Shown: in pieces, positions 30,886 through 38,593 of the stretch
Layout: each line of letters opens with the position of its first letter
How positions within the stretch are numbered: the first letter of the stretch is position 1
NCBI RefSeq assembly: GCF_014202475.1
Contig: NZ_JACHGV010000012.1
Location: 1 to 64,000, forward strand
DNA length: 64,000 bases
Direction of reading: 5' to 3'
Source: Streptomyces paradoxus
Lineage (GTDB): Bacteria; Actinomycetota; Actinomycetes; Streptomycetales; Streptomycetaceae
Notes under the pieces: model-generated
What the model saw: the letters and a program-made list of their open reading frames with translations, nothing else
Databases searched by the model: none
Told to the model about the DNA's origin: nothing
Translations under genes and position numbers: made by a program

Positions 30886-31437
30886 CTACACCGTCGCCTT
30901 CAAGAGGCTCGCCCGCTCGTCGGCCGGGATGAGCCCGTCCGGCAGGGTCCGGTCGTCCAGCAGACCGCGCACCAGTGCGGCATGCTCGGAGAACACGGCC
31001 CGGCATCGTGCGCGTTCCGGGTGGTCGCGGTCGCTGCCCAGGAACCGGATCGCCCGCTCGCTGCATCCGTCGACGGGGTGCGAGAGCTCCGCGACGACGA
31101 ACAGGACCTCGATCAGCTCGGTCCGCACCGGCACCGCCGGATCCGCGGCGAGGCGGAGCAGGAACGGAAGGGCCGCCGGCATTGCCGGGCCCAGGTTGAA
31201 GGCGCTGTCCATCAGGACGTTGCAGAGCACCCGCTCGGCCTCGGCGGCCGCGGCGGGATCGAGCAGACTGCGCAGGAGGGCGGGGATCCCGGCGGGGCAC
31301 TCGGGGAAGTCCGCCCAGGTGATGTCGTCGCAGCCGCGCAGTGCGGGGTGATCCCGGCCGGCGCGCGGCGCCTCCGGGAAGTCCCGCAGGAACCGTGCGA
31401 CGGCGGCTTCCTTGCCCGCCGCGGTGATCCGGCACAT
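30886..31437 (-). CDS. Unknown protein with HEAT-like helices
   Basis: A 183-residue, mostly helical, soluble protein starting MCRITAAGKEAAVARFLRDFPEAP. Segments such as AALPFLLRLAADPAVPVRTELIEVLFVVAEL and the repeated Ala/Leu helices look like one or two HEAT repeats. No family is recognised. The ATG has GGGGGAGATGAG ahead, a good ribosome site. It converges with the AI-2E transporter gene and is divergent from recA, so its promoter shares the 31438-31570 stretch. Confidence 0.65.
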   Translation of the reverse strand: MCRITAAGKEAAVARFLRDFPEAPRAGRDHPALRGCDDITWADFPECPAGIPALLRSLLDPAAAAEAERVLCNVLMDSAFNLGPAMPAALPFLLRLAADPAVPVRTELIEVLFVVAELSHPVDGCSERAIRFLGSDRDHPERARCRAVFSEHAALVRGLLDDRTLPDGLIPADERASLLKATV

Positions 31438-31574
31438 CTCATCTCCCCCTTGAGCGCGCGCACCGTCCGTGCGGGCTCACGGTACTCCGGCCTGGGCACA
31501 CCCCGATGGGGAACATGGGGTGTGGGTGCGGTGGGTGCGGTGGGATGCGGGCCGCGCGGTGCCGTGTGGTGCGC

Positions 31575-31602
31575 TTGACACAAAAATCGAACATCCATTC
31601 TC
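31575..31602 (+). promoter_or_regulatory. recA upstream promoter element with LexA-type SOS box
   Basis: TTGACA (31575-31580) is a consensus -35. About 17 bases on lies a region overlapped by TCGAACATCCATTCTC (31587-31602), which fits the actinobacterial LexA box TCGAAC-N4-GTTCGA in the left half and partly in the right. LexA bound here would block this promoter until DNA damage. The imperfect right half suggests moderate affinity. Confidence 0.75.
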
Positions 31603-31667
31603 ATGGAGGCACCGGCAAGGCTCAACGAAGGGCATTTCGACGTACTTTGGGTAGGTAAATGCCCGAG

Positions 31668-31676
31668 TTATCCACA
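31668..31676 (+). promoter_or_regulatory. DnaA-box-like site in the recA promoter region
   Basis: TTATCCACA is an exact match to the classic DnaA 9-mer. Such an AT-rich word is rare in this genome and the site sits between the two recA promoter elements. Binding by DnaA is inferred only from the match. Confidence 0.4.
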
Positions 31677-31699
31677 GGCCGGACGTGCGTCGGGGCGCA

Positions 31700-31722
31700 T
31701 TGTCAGTGGCAGGCGTTAGCGT
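31700..31722 (+). promoter_or_regulatory. RecA-NDp (PafBC-type) DNA-damage promoter of recA
   Basis: TTGTCAGTG, an 8-base spacer and TAGCGT match the RecA-NDp consensus TTGTCAGTG-N8-TAGGGT with one mismatch. In mycobacteria this promoter gives LexA-independent induction through PafBC, and it is known for Streptomyces recA. It lies about 45 bases before the ATG. Confidence 0.85.
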
Positions 31723-31765
31723 CTTTGACGTGAAGCGATCGACTCAAGCAAATCGGGTGGAACCC

Positions 31766-32890
31766 ATGGCAGGAACCGACCGCGAGAAGGCCCTGGATGC
31801 CGCTCTCGCACAGATTGAACGGCAATTCGGCAAGGGCGCGGTCATGCGCATGGGCGACCGGACCAAGGAGCCCATCGAGGTCATCTCGACCGGGTCCACC
31901 GCCCTGGACGTGGCCCTCGGCGTGGGCGGCCTGCCCCGCGGCCGTGTCGTCGAGATCTACGGACCGGAATCCTCCGGTAAGACCACCCTGACCCTGCACG
32001 CGGTGGCGAACGCGCAGAAGGCCGGAGGCCAGGTCGCCTTCGTCGACGCGGAGCACGCCCTCGACCCCGAGTACGCGAAGAAGCTCGGCGTCGACATCGA
32101 CAACCTCATCCTCTCCCAGCCGGACAACGGCGAGCAGGCCCTGGAGATCGTGGACATGCTGGTCCGCTCCGGCGCCCTCGACCTCATCGTCATCGACTCC
32201 GTCGCCGCGCTCGTCCCGCGCGCGGAGATCGAGGGCGAGATGGGCGACAGTCACGTCGGTCTGCAGGCCCGCCTGATGAGCCAGGCCCTGCGGAAGATCA
32301 CCAGCGCGCTCAACCAGTCCAAGACCACCGCGATCTTCATCAACCAGCTCCGCGAGAAGATCGGCGTGATGTTCGGCTCCCCCGAGACCACGACCGGTGG
32401 CCGGGCGCTGAAGTTCTACGCCTCGGTGCGCATCGACATCCGCCGCATCGAGACCCTGAAGGACGGCACGGAGGCGGTCGGTAACCGCACCCGCTGCAAG
32501 GTCGTCAAGAACAAGGTCGCGCCGCCCTTCAAGCAGGCCGAGTTCGACATCCTCTATGGCCAGGGCATCAGCCGCGAGGGCGGTCTGATCGACATGGGCG
32601 TGGAGCACGGCTTCGTCCGCAAGGCCGGCGCCTGGTACACGTACGAGGGCGACCAGCTCGGCCAGGGCAAGGAGAACGCGCGCAACTTCCTGAAGGACAA
32701 CCCCGACCTGGCCAACGAGATCGAGAAGAAGATCAAGGAGAAGCTGGGCGTCGGCGTGCGTCCCGAGGAGCCGGCATCCGAGCCGGGCACGGACGCCGCG
32801 GTCTCCGCACCGGCCGACGCGGCACCCGCTGTCCCCGCCCCGGCACCGGCCAAGACCGCCAAGTCCAAGGCCGCCGCAGCCAAGAGCTGA
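31766..32890 (+). CDS. recA: Recombinase RecA
   Basis: A 374-residue DNA strand-exchange protein and LexA co-protease. The Walker A motif is GPESSGKTT (Lys72), Walker [10 protein letters not shown], and the L1/L2 loops ([55 protein letters not shown]) are intact. The C-terminus carries an extended Ala/Pro/Glu-rich then Lys-rich tail ([16 protein letters not shown]) typical of Streptomyces RecA. The ATG begins [14 protein letters not shown]; upstream sequence in frame belongs to the promoter. recX follows after three bases and is cotranscribed. Confidence 0.98.
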   Translation: MAGTDREKALDAALAQIERQFGKGAVMRMGDRTKEPIEVISTGSTALDVALGVGGLPRGRVVEIYGPESSGKTTLTLHAVANAQKAGGQVAFVDAEHALDPEYAKKLGVDIDNLILSQPDNGEQALEIVDMLVRSGALDLIVIDSVAALVPRAEIEGEMGDSHVGLQARLMSQALRKITSALNQSKTTAIFINQLREKIGVMFGSPETTTGGRALKFYASVRIDIRRIETLKDGTEAVGNRTRCKVVKNKVAPPFKQAEFDILYGQGISREGGLIDMGVEHGFVRKAGAWYTYEGDQLGQGKENARNFLKDNPDLANEIEKKIKEKLGVGVRPEEPASEPGTDAAVSAPADAAPAVPAPAPAKTAKSKAAAAKS

Positions 32891-32893
32891 CCC

Positions 32894-33712
32894 GTGACAC
32901 GGCGAACCGACTGGGCGGAGTACGAGTACGACGCCTCCGGTGTCCCACGGGGGAGGGGCACCGGAGGCGGCATGCGCTCAGCCGCGGACGGGGAGGGCGG
33001 CCCCGGGGGCACACCACCCGGGGGCGACCGGCAGCACGGGGACGGGGACGACACCGGGCCGTACGGGGGCGGCTCACCCAGAAGCGGCTCGCGTGACGGC
33101 GGGCCGCGCGGCAGGCACGGTCGTCGTCGGCGTGGCTTCGGTGAGGCGGCCCCGGATGCCGAGGACGGAGGTGTCCCTTCCTCGTCGAGGGCCGAGCAGG
33201 AGGCACCTCCAGGGGACCCGGTCGAGCAGGCTCGGGCGATCTGCCTGCGCCTGCTCACCGGGACCCCGCGGACCCGTAAGCAACTCGCCGACGCCCTGCG
33301 CAAGCGGCAGATCCCGGACGACGCGGCCGAGGACGTGCTGTCCCGGTTCGAAGAGGTCGGCCTCATCAACGACGGGGCCTTCGCGGACGCCTGGGTGGAA
33401 TCCCGTCACCACGGGCGGGGGCTGGCCCGGCGTGCGCTCGCCCGCGAACTGCGAACCAAGGGCGTGGACTCCACAGTGATCGACGAGGCCGTCTCCCAGC
33501 TCGACTCCGAGCAGGAGGAGGCGACCGCGCGGGAGCTCGTCGACCGCAAGCTCCGCTCCACGCGCGGCCTCGACCGTGACAAACGCCTCCGCCGTCTCGC
33601 GGGGATGCTCGCCCGCAAGGGTTACCCCGAGGGCATGGCGCTGCGTGTGGTGAGGCAGGCGCTGGAGGAAGAGGGCGAGGACACGGACTTTCTGGCGGAC
33701 GAGGGATTCTGA
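32894..33712 (+). CDS. recX: Regulatory protein RecX
   Basis: A 272-residue RecA modulator that binds in the RecA filament groove and limits its activity. The RecX three-helix modules occupy residues about 110-265 (ARAICLRLLTGTPRTRKQLADALRKRQIPDDAAEDVLSRFEEVGLINDGAFADAW...). The first 105 residues are a disordered Gly/Pro/Arg/Asp-rich extension, making this longer than the 150-190-residue forms of other bacteria. GTG start three bases after recA. An internal start cannot be excluded for a shorter form. Confidence 0.93.
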   Translation: MTRRTDWAEYEYDASGVPRGRGTGGGMRSAADGEGGPGGTPPGGDRQHGDGDDTGPYGGGSPRSGSRDGGPRGRHGRRRRGFGEAAPDAEDGGVPSSSRAEQEAPPGDPVEQARAICLRLLTGTPRTRKQLADALRKRQIPDDAAEDVLSRFEEVGLINDGAFADAWVESRHHGRGLARRALARELRTKGVDSTVIDEAVSQLDSEQEEATARELVDRKLRSTRGLDRDKRLRRLAGMLARKGYPEGMALRVVRQALEEEGEDTDFLADEGF

Positions 33713-33738
33713 GCCGGCAACCGGCCGGCTCACCGTTT
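33710..33738 (+). terminator. Terminator after recX
   Basis: TGAGCCGGC, which includes the recX stop, pairs with GCCGGCTCA around an AACCG loop, and CCGTTTT follows. It lies between convergent recX and rhodanese genes and may act on both strands. Confidence 0.8.
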
Positions 33739-33756
33739 TCGCCCGGGGCCTCCGGC

Positions 33757-34176
33757 TCACACCACCGGAAGCCCCGCCCCTCGCCATGCCTGGAAGCCGC
33801 CCACGAGATCCGTGGCCCGGCGCAGTCCCAGCTGGTGCAAGGACTGGGCCGCCAGACTGGACGCGTAGCCCTCGTTGCAGATCACGACGATGCGCAGGGC
33901 GTGGCTCGTGGCCTCGGGGAGACGGTGGCTGCCCTGGGGGTCGAGGCGCCATTCCAGTTCGTTGCGCTCGACGACCAGGGCTCCGGGGATGAGGCCGTCC
34001 CGTTCGCGCAGGGCGGCGTAGCGGATGTCGACCAGGAGCGCGTCGCCGGCTTGGGCGGCCTCGTACGCCTGGTGCGGTTCGATGCGCTCGTAGCCCGCCC
34101 GGACCCGCTCCAGCAACGCGTCGATGCCGACGGGTGGTTGGGGGGCGCGGTCCGTCGGCCCGGGTGTGGTGCTCAC
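33757..34176 (-). CDS. Rhodanese-like sulfurtransferase
   Basis: A 139-residue single-domain rhodanese. The active-site cysteine lies in VVICNEGYASSLAAQSL, and the LVDIRYAALRERDGLIPGALVVERNELEW region matches the conserved first half of the domain. It carries sulfane sulfur from thiosulfate or persulfides. The GTG start overlaps the stop of the cysteine dioxygenase gene (GTGA), so the two are translated together. The pair probably channels sulfur released during cysteine breakdown. The first 15 residues are a Pro/Thr-rich lead. Confidence 0.9.
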   Translation of the reverse strand: MSTTPGPTDRAPQPPVGIDALLERVRAGYERIEPHQAYEAAQAGDALLVDIRYAALRERDGLIPGALVVERNELEWRLDPQGSHRLPEATSHALRIVVICNEGYASSLAAQSLHQLGLRRATDLVGGFQAWRGAGLPVV

Positions 34177-34712
34177 TGCCAGTCCTCCGGTCGCTCGACC
34201 TGCTCCAGGCGCAGGACCGGACCGCTGCGGCTGTAGCGGCGGATCTGCGGCAGGGGCGGGTAGTAGGCGTGGACGGAGATCGCGTGCCGGTCGGGGGACT
34301 CGTTGAGCACCTCGTGCACGTGGTGCCGGCCGAAGACGCGGCCCTGGCCGGCCCGCAGCCGGCGTTCCCGGTCCACGTCCTCGGTGAGTTCCAGGGTCCT
34401 CCAGCCGTCGGTGGGCAGCCGCGCGGCGAGCGAGTTCTCCTTGAGCTCGCCCGACGCGGTCAGGAAGGCACCGACCGAGTCGGCGTGGTCGTGCCAGCCG
34501 GTGCCCGTGCCGGGCGGCCAGCCGATGAGCCAGGCCTCGCTGCCGCCGGGCCCGTCCAGCCGCACCCAGGTGCGGCCCTCCGGGTCGAGCGGCAGGGAGT
34601 CGATCAGCTCGGTGTCGGCGGCCGTGCGCCGGACGAAGTCGTAGAGGTCGGCCTGTGTGGGAGCCGAACCGGTGGAGGAGACGGAGGAGGTCGCAGAAGG
34701 GGATACAGACAC
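34173..34712 (-). CDS. Cysteine dioxygenase
   Basis: A 179-residue cupin that oxidises L-cysteine to cysteine sulfinate. The iron-binding three-His set is visible: two in GTGWHDHADSVGAF and the third in the HHVHEVLNESPDRHAISVHAYYPP region. It is close to the usual length of bacterial CDO. The GTG start MSVSPSATSS was chosen for its position after an AGGACGG ribosome site; the frame stays open further upstream. It is coupled to the downstream rhodanese. The 278 bases ahead hold a perfect palindrome, a possible operator. Confidence 0.9.
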   Translation of the reverse strand: MSVSPSATSSVSSTGSAPTQADLYDFVRRTAADTELIDSLPLDPEGRTWVRLDGPGGSEAWLIGWPPGTGTGWHDHADSVGAFLTASGELKENSLAARLPTDGWRTLELTEDVDRERRLRAGQGRVFGRHHVHEVLNESPDRHAISVHAYYPPLPQIRRYSRSGPVLRLEQVERPEDWQ

Positions 34713-34851
34713 GGGTGCCGTCCTGAGGGTCCTGATGAGGGTTCGCGGGGGAGGCGCGGAAGCCGACGCGGCAAAGGCGCGGCGCGCACAGGGGGAAGTG
34801 GAATGCGAAGTCAGCAGGACGGGCGACACACGCAGCCCGCATAACGGAGGA

Positions 34852-34865
34852 GGTCCATATGGACC
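34852..34865. promoter_or_regulatory. 14-bp palindrome upstream of the cysteine dioxygenase gene
   Basis: GGTCCATATGGACC is perfectly self-complementary. The flanks extend the symmetry imperfectly (GGAGG left, CCTCC right). It lies about 140 bases before the CDO start, a likely promoter-distal operator or activator site. A plus-strand ATG with GGAGGAGG ahead starts inside it but is judged antisense noise. Confidence 0.45.
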
Positions 34866-34990
34866 CTCCGCCACAGGCGCACACAGGTGTCGGTCACGCA
34901 CCGGAGTACACCATGGCCGCCCGGACGGGTCAACTCACTGTCACCATGCGGACGCACCGTGACAGCGAGCACATCACCGCGGGGGCGATG

Positions 34991-36598
34991 TCAGCGCGAG
35001 CCGGCCGAAGCACCGGCCTCTGCCTGCGCCTTCACCGGTCCGCCCACCGTGGCCTCCGCCGCCGCGTACAGGTCGGCCGGGCGCACTCCGCCCAGCGCGG
35101 TGACGAGGTGACCGTCGGGACGCACCAGAAGCACCGTGTGCGCGGCGGCGCCCGGATACCTCTCGGCGACGAGCAGCTCGGCGGGGTGCGGCAGTGCCGT
35201 GACCGCCGCCGCGAGCTGCGGCATGATGCCGGCGCTGACCCAGTGCTTGCGCTCCCAGACGCCCGTGCCCGGCGCGATGAGCACGACGAGCAGAGCGCCG
35301 CGGCCGAGCCGGTCCCGTAGCCGTACGAAGGTGCCGTCCTCCGCGGTGACCCGCACGTCGGTGACCGGTGCGCCGAGCGCTGTGTCGACCGGGACCTGTC
35401 CTTCGAGGTGCTGGGGCGCGAGCGGCGAGTCGGCGTACGCCCCCGGCGCGCCGAGCTGGCCGTGCCCCAGGTGACCCTCCGTGAGGAGGGCGTCGTGGCC
35501 CCGGGACGAACCGGGGACGACGGCGCGCAGCCCTGCGCCGCCGCGCAGCAGTGGCAGCGCCTGGTCGGCGGCGCGGAGCCGGGCGGCGACGACCGCCCGG
35601 CGTTCCGTCTGGTAGCTGTCGAGGAGCGCTTCGTGCGGCCCGTGGTGCCAGGCCAGGGCCAGTTTCCAGGCGAGGTTGTCGGCGTCCCGCAGGCCCTCGT
35701 CCAGCCCGTGCGTGCCCAGCGCGCCGAGCAGGTGGGCGGCGTCCCCGGCGAGGAACACGCGGTCGGCGCGCCAGCGGCGGGCCAGCCGGTGGTGGACGGT
35801 GTGGACACCGGTGTCCAGCAGCTCGTACGGCGGGGTCGTGCCGCCCGCCCAGCCGGCCAGGGTCTCCCGGATACGGGTGAGCAGCAGTTCGGGTGTGACC
35901 AGGTCCTTGCCGGGCGGCAGGAGCCAGTCCAGACGCCAGACGCCGTCCGGCAGCGGTCGGGCGGTGACTTCGCCGGCGGAGGGACCGGACATGCGCCACG
36001 GCGGCAGACGATGCAGCAACGCCTCGTCCTGCCAGGGCAGTTCCGTGCGGAGCGCGGCGACGGCGTGACGTTCCACCGCCGTACGGCCCGGAAAGCGGAT
36101 GTCCTGGATCTTGCGCACGGTCGAGCGGGGGCCGTCGCAGCCGACCAGGAAACTGCCGCGCCACCAGGTGCCCTTGGGGCCGCGAGTGTGAGCGGTGACG
36201 CCGGACGGCTCCTGCTCGATCCCGTCGAGGCGGCTCTCCACGGCGACTTTGACGAGCCGTTCGCCGGTGAGGGCGGCGCGCAGGGCGCCGGTCAGCACGT
36301 GCTGGGCGATGTGCAGGGGAGCGGGCTCGGTGCCGTCGAAGACGACCTCGCGCATCACCTGCTTGCGCCGCATCGACCGCCATCCGGCCCAGTGCGCACC
36401 GGCTCGGGCGAGGGGCATGCCGGTGAGCCGTTCCATCAGGGCGGCGGTGTCCTCGCGCAGGACGACGGTGCGCGCCGCGCGGGGTTCGTCCTTGCCCGGG
36501 CCCTCGTCGAGGACGACGCAGGGAACTTCCTGACGCGCCAGCGCAAGGGCGAGCGTGAGCCCGACGGGCCCAGCTCCGACGATGATCACCGGGTCCAC
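34991..36598 (-). CDS. FAD-dependent aromatic-hydroxylase-type monooxygenase
   Basis: A 535-residue flavoprotein of the PHBH/MhpA fold. The dinucleotide motif is VIIVGAGPVGLTLALALA at the start, the DG motif is VGCDGPRSTVRK, and the GD motif is FLAGDAAHLLGALGTHGLDEGLRDADNLAWKLA. The C-terminal 150 residues form the thioredoxin-like domain found in phenol hydroxylase and rifampicin monooxygenases. In the GD motif, the usual HxxxPxGGxGxNxGxxDA is altered to HLLGALGTHGLDEGLRDA, with the Pro and first Gly replaced. The substrate is unknown; Streptomyces members often act on polyketide or phenolic rings. The GTG start follows AGGGGGCG. CDO lies downstream on the same strand after 278 bases. Confidence 0.85.
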   Translation of the reverse strand: MDPVIIVGAGPVGLTLALALARQEVPCVVLDEGPGKDEPRAARTVVLREDTAALMERLTGMPLARAGAHWAGWRSMRRKQVMREVVFDGTEPAPLHIAQHVLTGALRAALTGERLVKVAVESRLDGIEQEPSGVTAHTRGPKGTWWRGSFLVGCDGPRSTVRKIQDIRFPGRTAVERHAVAALRTELPWQDEALLHRLPPWRMSGPSAGEVTARPLPDGVWRLDWLLPPGKDLVTPELLLTRIRETLAGWAGGTTPPYELLDTGVHTVHHRLARRWRADRVFLAGDAAHLLGALGTHGLDEGLRDADNLAWKLALAWHHGPHEALLDSYQTERRAVVAARLRAADQALPLLRGGAGLRAVVPGSSRGHDALLTEGHLGHGQLGAPGAYADSPLAPQHLEGQVPVDTALGAPVTDVRVTAEDGTFVRLRDRLGRGALLVVLIAPGTGVWERKHWVSAGIMPQLAAAVTALPHPAELLVAERYPGAAAHTVLLVRPDGHLVTALGGVRPADLYAAAEATVGGPVKAQAEAGASAGSR

Positions 36599-36707
36599 GG
36601 CGTGGCGCCCCCTGCCCGCGGTGGTGTCCTGAGAGACGTGGGTGAACAGGAAGTTTGAGCAGGGTGCACGATCACAGAACGTATGCAACCCATTGCCGGT
36701 GCTTGCG

Positions 36708-36779
36708 TCAAGTGACGAGGGGCTGGTGGCGATCATGGAACCGCATCGAGGGTATCGGGGCGGCGCACTCGTCACTTGA
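36708..36779. promoter_or_regulatory. Split 12-bp inverted repeat upstream of the monooxygenase gene
   Basis: TCAAGTGACGAG and CTCGTCACTTGA are perfect inverse copies, 48 bases apart, in the 280-base gap between the monooxygenase start and gluD. The spacing suits two operators bound by one looping or cooperative regulator; a long hairpin is the alternative. Confidence 0.45.
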
Positions 36780-36827
36780 GGAGGTGTCAGGGGTGGGCGT
36801 CACCGGCTGGATTCCGCTCGGCACGCC

Positions 36828-36857
36828 TGTGGCCCGCCGGAAACCCGGCGGGCCACA
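36828..36857 (-). terminator. Terminator of the gluABCD operon
   Basis: A 13- to 14-base-pair stem (TGTGGCCCGCCGG with its complement) and a small A-rich loop lie just downstream of gluD. There is no T run, but stem stability is high. Confidence 0.8.
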
Positions 36858-36878
36858 GGAGAAGGGGGTGAACGAGCG

Positions 36879-37787
36879 TCAGATGGTGCCGCCGGCACCG
36901 GTGCCGTAGGTGCCACCCACCTCGGCCGCGTTGACGTCGTCGACCTTGTCGGCACCGAGAACAGCACCCGTGCTCCGCTTGCTGCGGCGAAGCCTGCGCT
37001 CCAGCCAGGAGGCGAAGGACGTGAGGATGAAGTTCAGGATGATGAAGATGACCGCCACCACGATGAAGCTGGGGATGACGTTCGCGTAGTTGGCCGCGAG
37101 GGTGCTGCGTGTGTTGAGCAACTCGGTGAACCCGAGCATCACGCCGCCCAGCGCGGTGTCCTTCACGATGACGACCAACTGGCTGACGATGGCCGGAAGC
37201 ATGGCGGTGACGGCCTGGGGCAGCAGGATGCTGCTCATCGTCTGGCCCTTGCGCAGGCCGATCGCCATGGCGGCTTCCGACTGGCCCTTGGGCAGGGACA
37301 GGATGCCGGCGCGTACGATCTCGGCGAGCACCGAGGCGTTGTAGAGCACCAGGCCGGTGACCACCGCGTACAGGGGCCGCTCATCGCTCGGGATGCCCGT
37401 GGAGCGGACGTAGAACTCGTTGGCGAACAGCATCAGCAGCAGCACCGGGATCGCCCGGAAGAACTCGACCACCGCGCCGGACGGGATGCGCACCCAACGG
37501 TGGTCGGACATGCGTGCGATGCCGAGGACGGCGCCCAGCGGGAGGGCGATGACCATCGAGAGGGCGGCGGCCTTCAGGGTGTCGGCCAGGCCTGGCAGCA
37601 GGTACGTCGTCCAGGCCTCGGAGGTGGTGAAGGGCTTCCACAGAGCCCACTCCAGCTGGTTCTTCTCGTCCATGGTCTGCCAGATCCACCACAGAAGCAG
37701 GGCCAGCAGGACGAAGAAGACCACCGAGAAGAGCACGTTGCGCCGCTTGGCCCGCGGGCCGGGGGCGTCGTAGAGAATGGACGTCAT
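36879..37787 (-). CDS. gluD: Glutamate ABC transporter permease GluD
   Basis: A 302-residue permease of the polar amino-acid HisM/GlnP type. About five to six membrane segments are seen and the EAA loop is EIVRAGILSLPKGQSEAAMAIGLRKGQTMSSILLPQAV. A hydrophilic tail of about 50 residues ends GTYGTGAGGTI. The ATG overlaps the gluC stop by four bases. With GluC it forms the membrane pore of the high-affinity glutamate uptake system. Confidence 0.93.
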   Translation of the reverse strand: MTSILYDAPGPRAKRRNVLFSVVFFVLLALLLWWIWQTMDEKNQLEWALWKPFTTSEAWTTYLLPGLADTLKAAALSMVIALPLGAVLGIARMSDHRWVRIPSGAVVEFFRAIPVLLLMLFANEFYVRSTGIPSDERPLYAVVTGLVLYNASVLAEIVRAGILSLPKGQSEAAMAIGLRKGQTMSSILLPQAVTAMLPAIVSQLVVIVKDTALGGVMLGFTELLNTRSTLAANYANVIPSFIVVAVIFIILNFILTSFASWLERRLRRSKRSTGAVLGADKVDDVNAAEVGGTYGTGAGGTI

Positions 37788-38461
37788 CGCTTTACCGCCA
37801 GTCGCTTGCTCAGCCAGCCGAGGATCAGGCCGGTGGGCAGGGTCAGTACCACGAAACCGAAGGCGAAGACCGCGCCGATGAGCACTGTCTGAGCCTCGTT
37901 CTCGATCATGTCCTTCATCAGGAGGGCGGCCTCCGCCACGCCGATCGTGGCCGCCACTGTCGTGTTCTTGGTCAGCGCGATCAGCACGTTCGCCAACGGC
38001 CCGATAACCGAGCGGAACGCTTGCGGCAACACAATGAGCCGCAGGACCTGGCTGAAACTCAGCCCGATGGCTCGGGCCGCCTCCGCCTGGCCGACAGGCA
38101 CTGTGTTGATGCCCGAGCGGATCGCCTCGCAGACGAAGGCGCCGGTGTAGGCGACCAGGCCGAGCACCGCCAGGCGGAATGCCTTGGCCTCGAAGTCGTC
38201 GGGGACGCCCATCGTCACGCCGAAGATGTTGGCGAGGCCGAGCGAGGTGAAGACGATGATGACGGTGAGAGGGATGTTCCGGACGATGTTCACATAGGCG
38301 GTGCCGAACCCGCGCATCAGCGGAACAGGGCTGACCCGCATGGCCGCCAGCAGGGTGCCCCAGATCAGGGATCCGATGGCCGAGAGGACGGTGAGCTGCA
38401 CCGTGACCCAGAAGGCACCCAACAGGGTCGGGTCGTCATAGTCAGATAGAAAGTCGAACAC
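37784..38461 (-). CDS. gluC: Glutamate ABC transporter permease GluC
   Basis: A 225-residue permease with five membrane segments and the loop EAIRSGINTVPVGQAEAARAIGLSFSQVLRLIVLPQAF that contacts GluA. The GTG start (MFDFLSDYDDPTLLGAFW) has GGGAGA ahead. It lies 132 bases after gluB, a gap that contains a stable hairpin, and overlaps gluD. Confidence 0.93.
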   Translation of the reverse strand: MFDFLSDYDDPTLLGAFWVTVQLTVLSAIGSLIWGTLLAAMRVSPVPLMRGFGTAYVNIVRNIPLTVIIVFTSLGLANIFGVTMGVPDDFEAKAFRLAVLGLVAYTGAFVCEAIRSGINTVPVGQAEAARAIGLSFSQVLRLIVLPQAFRSVIGPLANVLIALTKNTTVAATIGVAEAALLMKDMIENEAQTVLIGAVFAFGFVVLTLPTGLILGWLSKRLAVKR

Positions 38462-38546
38462 GATCTCCCGCGCTTCCGGGTGTGTGGCTTGGGCAGCGGA
38501 CGTGCCGCGCCGCCGCCGGAGAAGCTAGGGGCGGCGGCGCGCCTGC

Positions 38547-38573
38547 GGATCCCCGCTGTGATCGCGGGGATCC
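38547..38573 (-). terminator. Intercistronic hairpin between gluB and gluC
   Basis: GGATCCCCGC and GCGGGGATCC form a perfect 10-base-pair stem around a seven-base loop, about 20 bases after the gluB stop. No T run follows. In binding-protein operons such hairpins partly terminate or protect the upstream mRNA, so that the binding protein outnumbers the permeases. That role is inferred here. Confidence 0.65.
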
Positions 38574-38593
38574 TGCGTCGGCGGAGTCCCGCG

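Noticed and set aside
34713-34842. A Cys-containing leader peptide (MRAACVARPADFAF...) before cysteine dioxygenase
   Set aside because: The frame has Cys codons as in sulfur-gene leader peptides, but it has no stop before or within the CDO gene and no ribosome site, so attenuation by a short peptide is not supported.
34859-35320. Plus-strand frame starting with a GGAGGAGG ribosome-like site at the palindrome upstream of CDO
   Set aside because: It runs antisense into the monooxygenase gene and has no family resemblance. The apparent ribosome site is part of the palindrome's flank.
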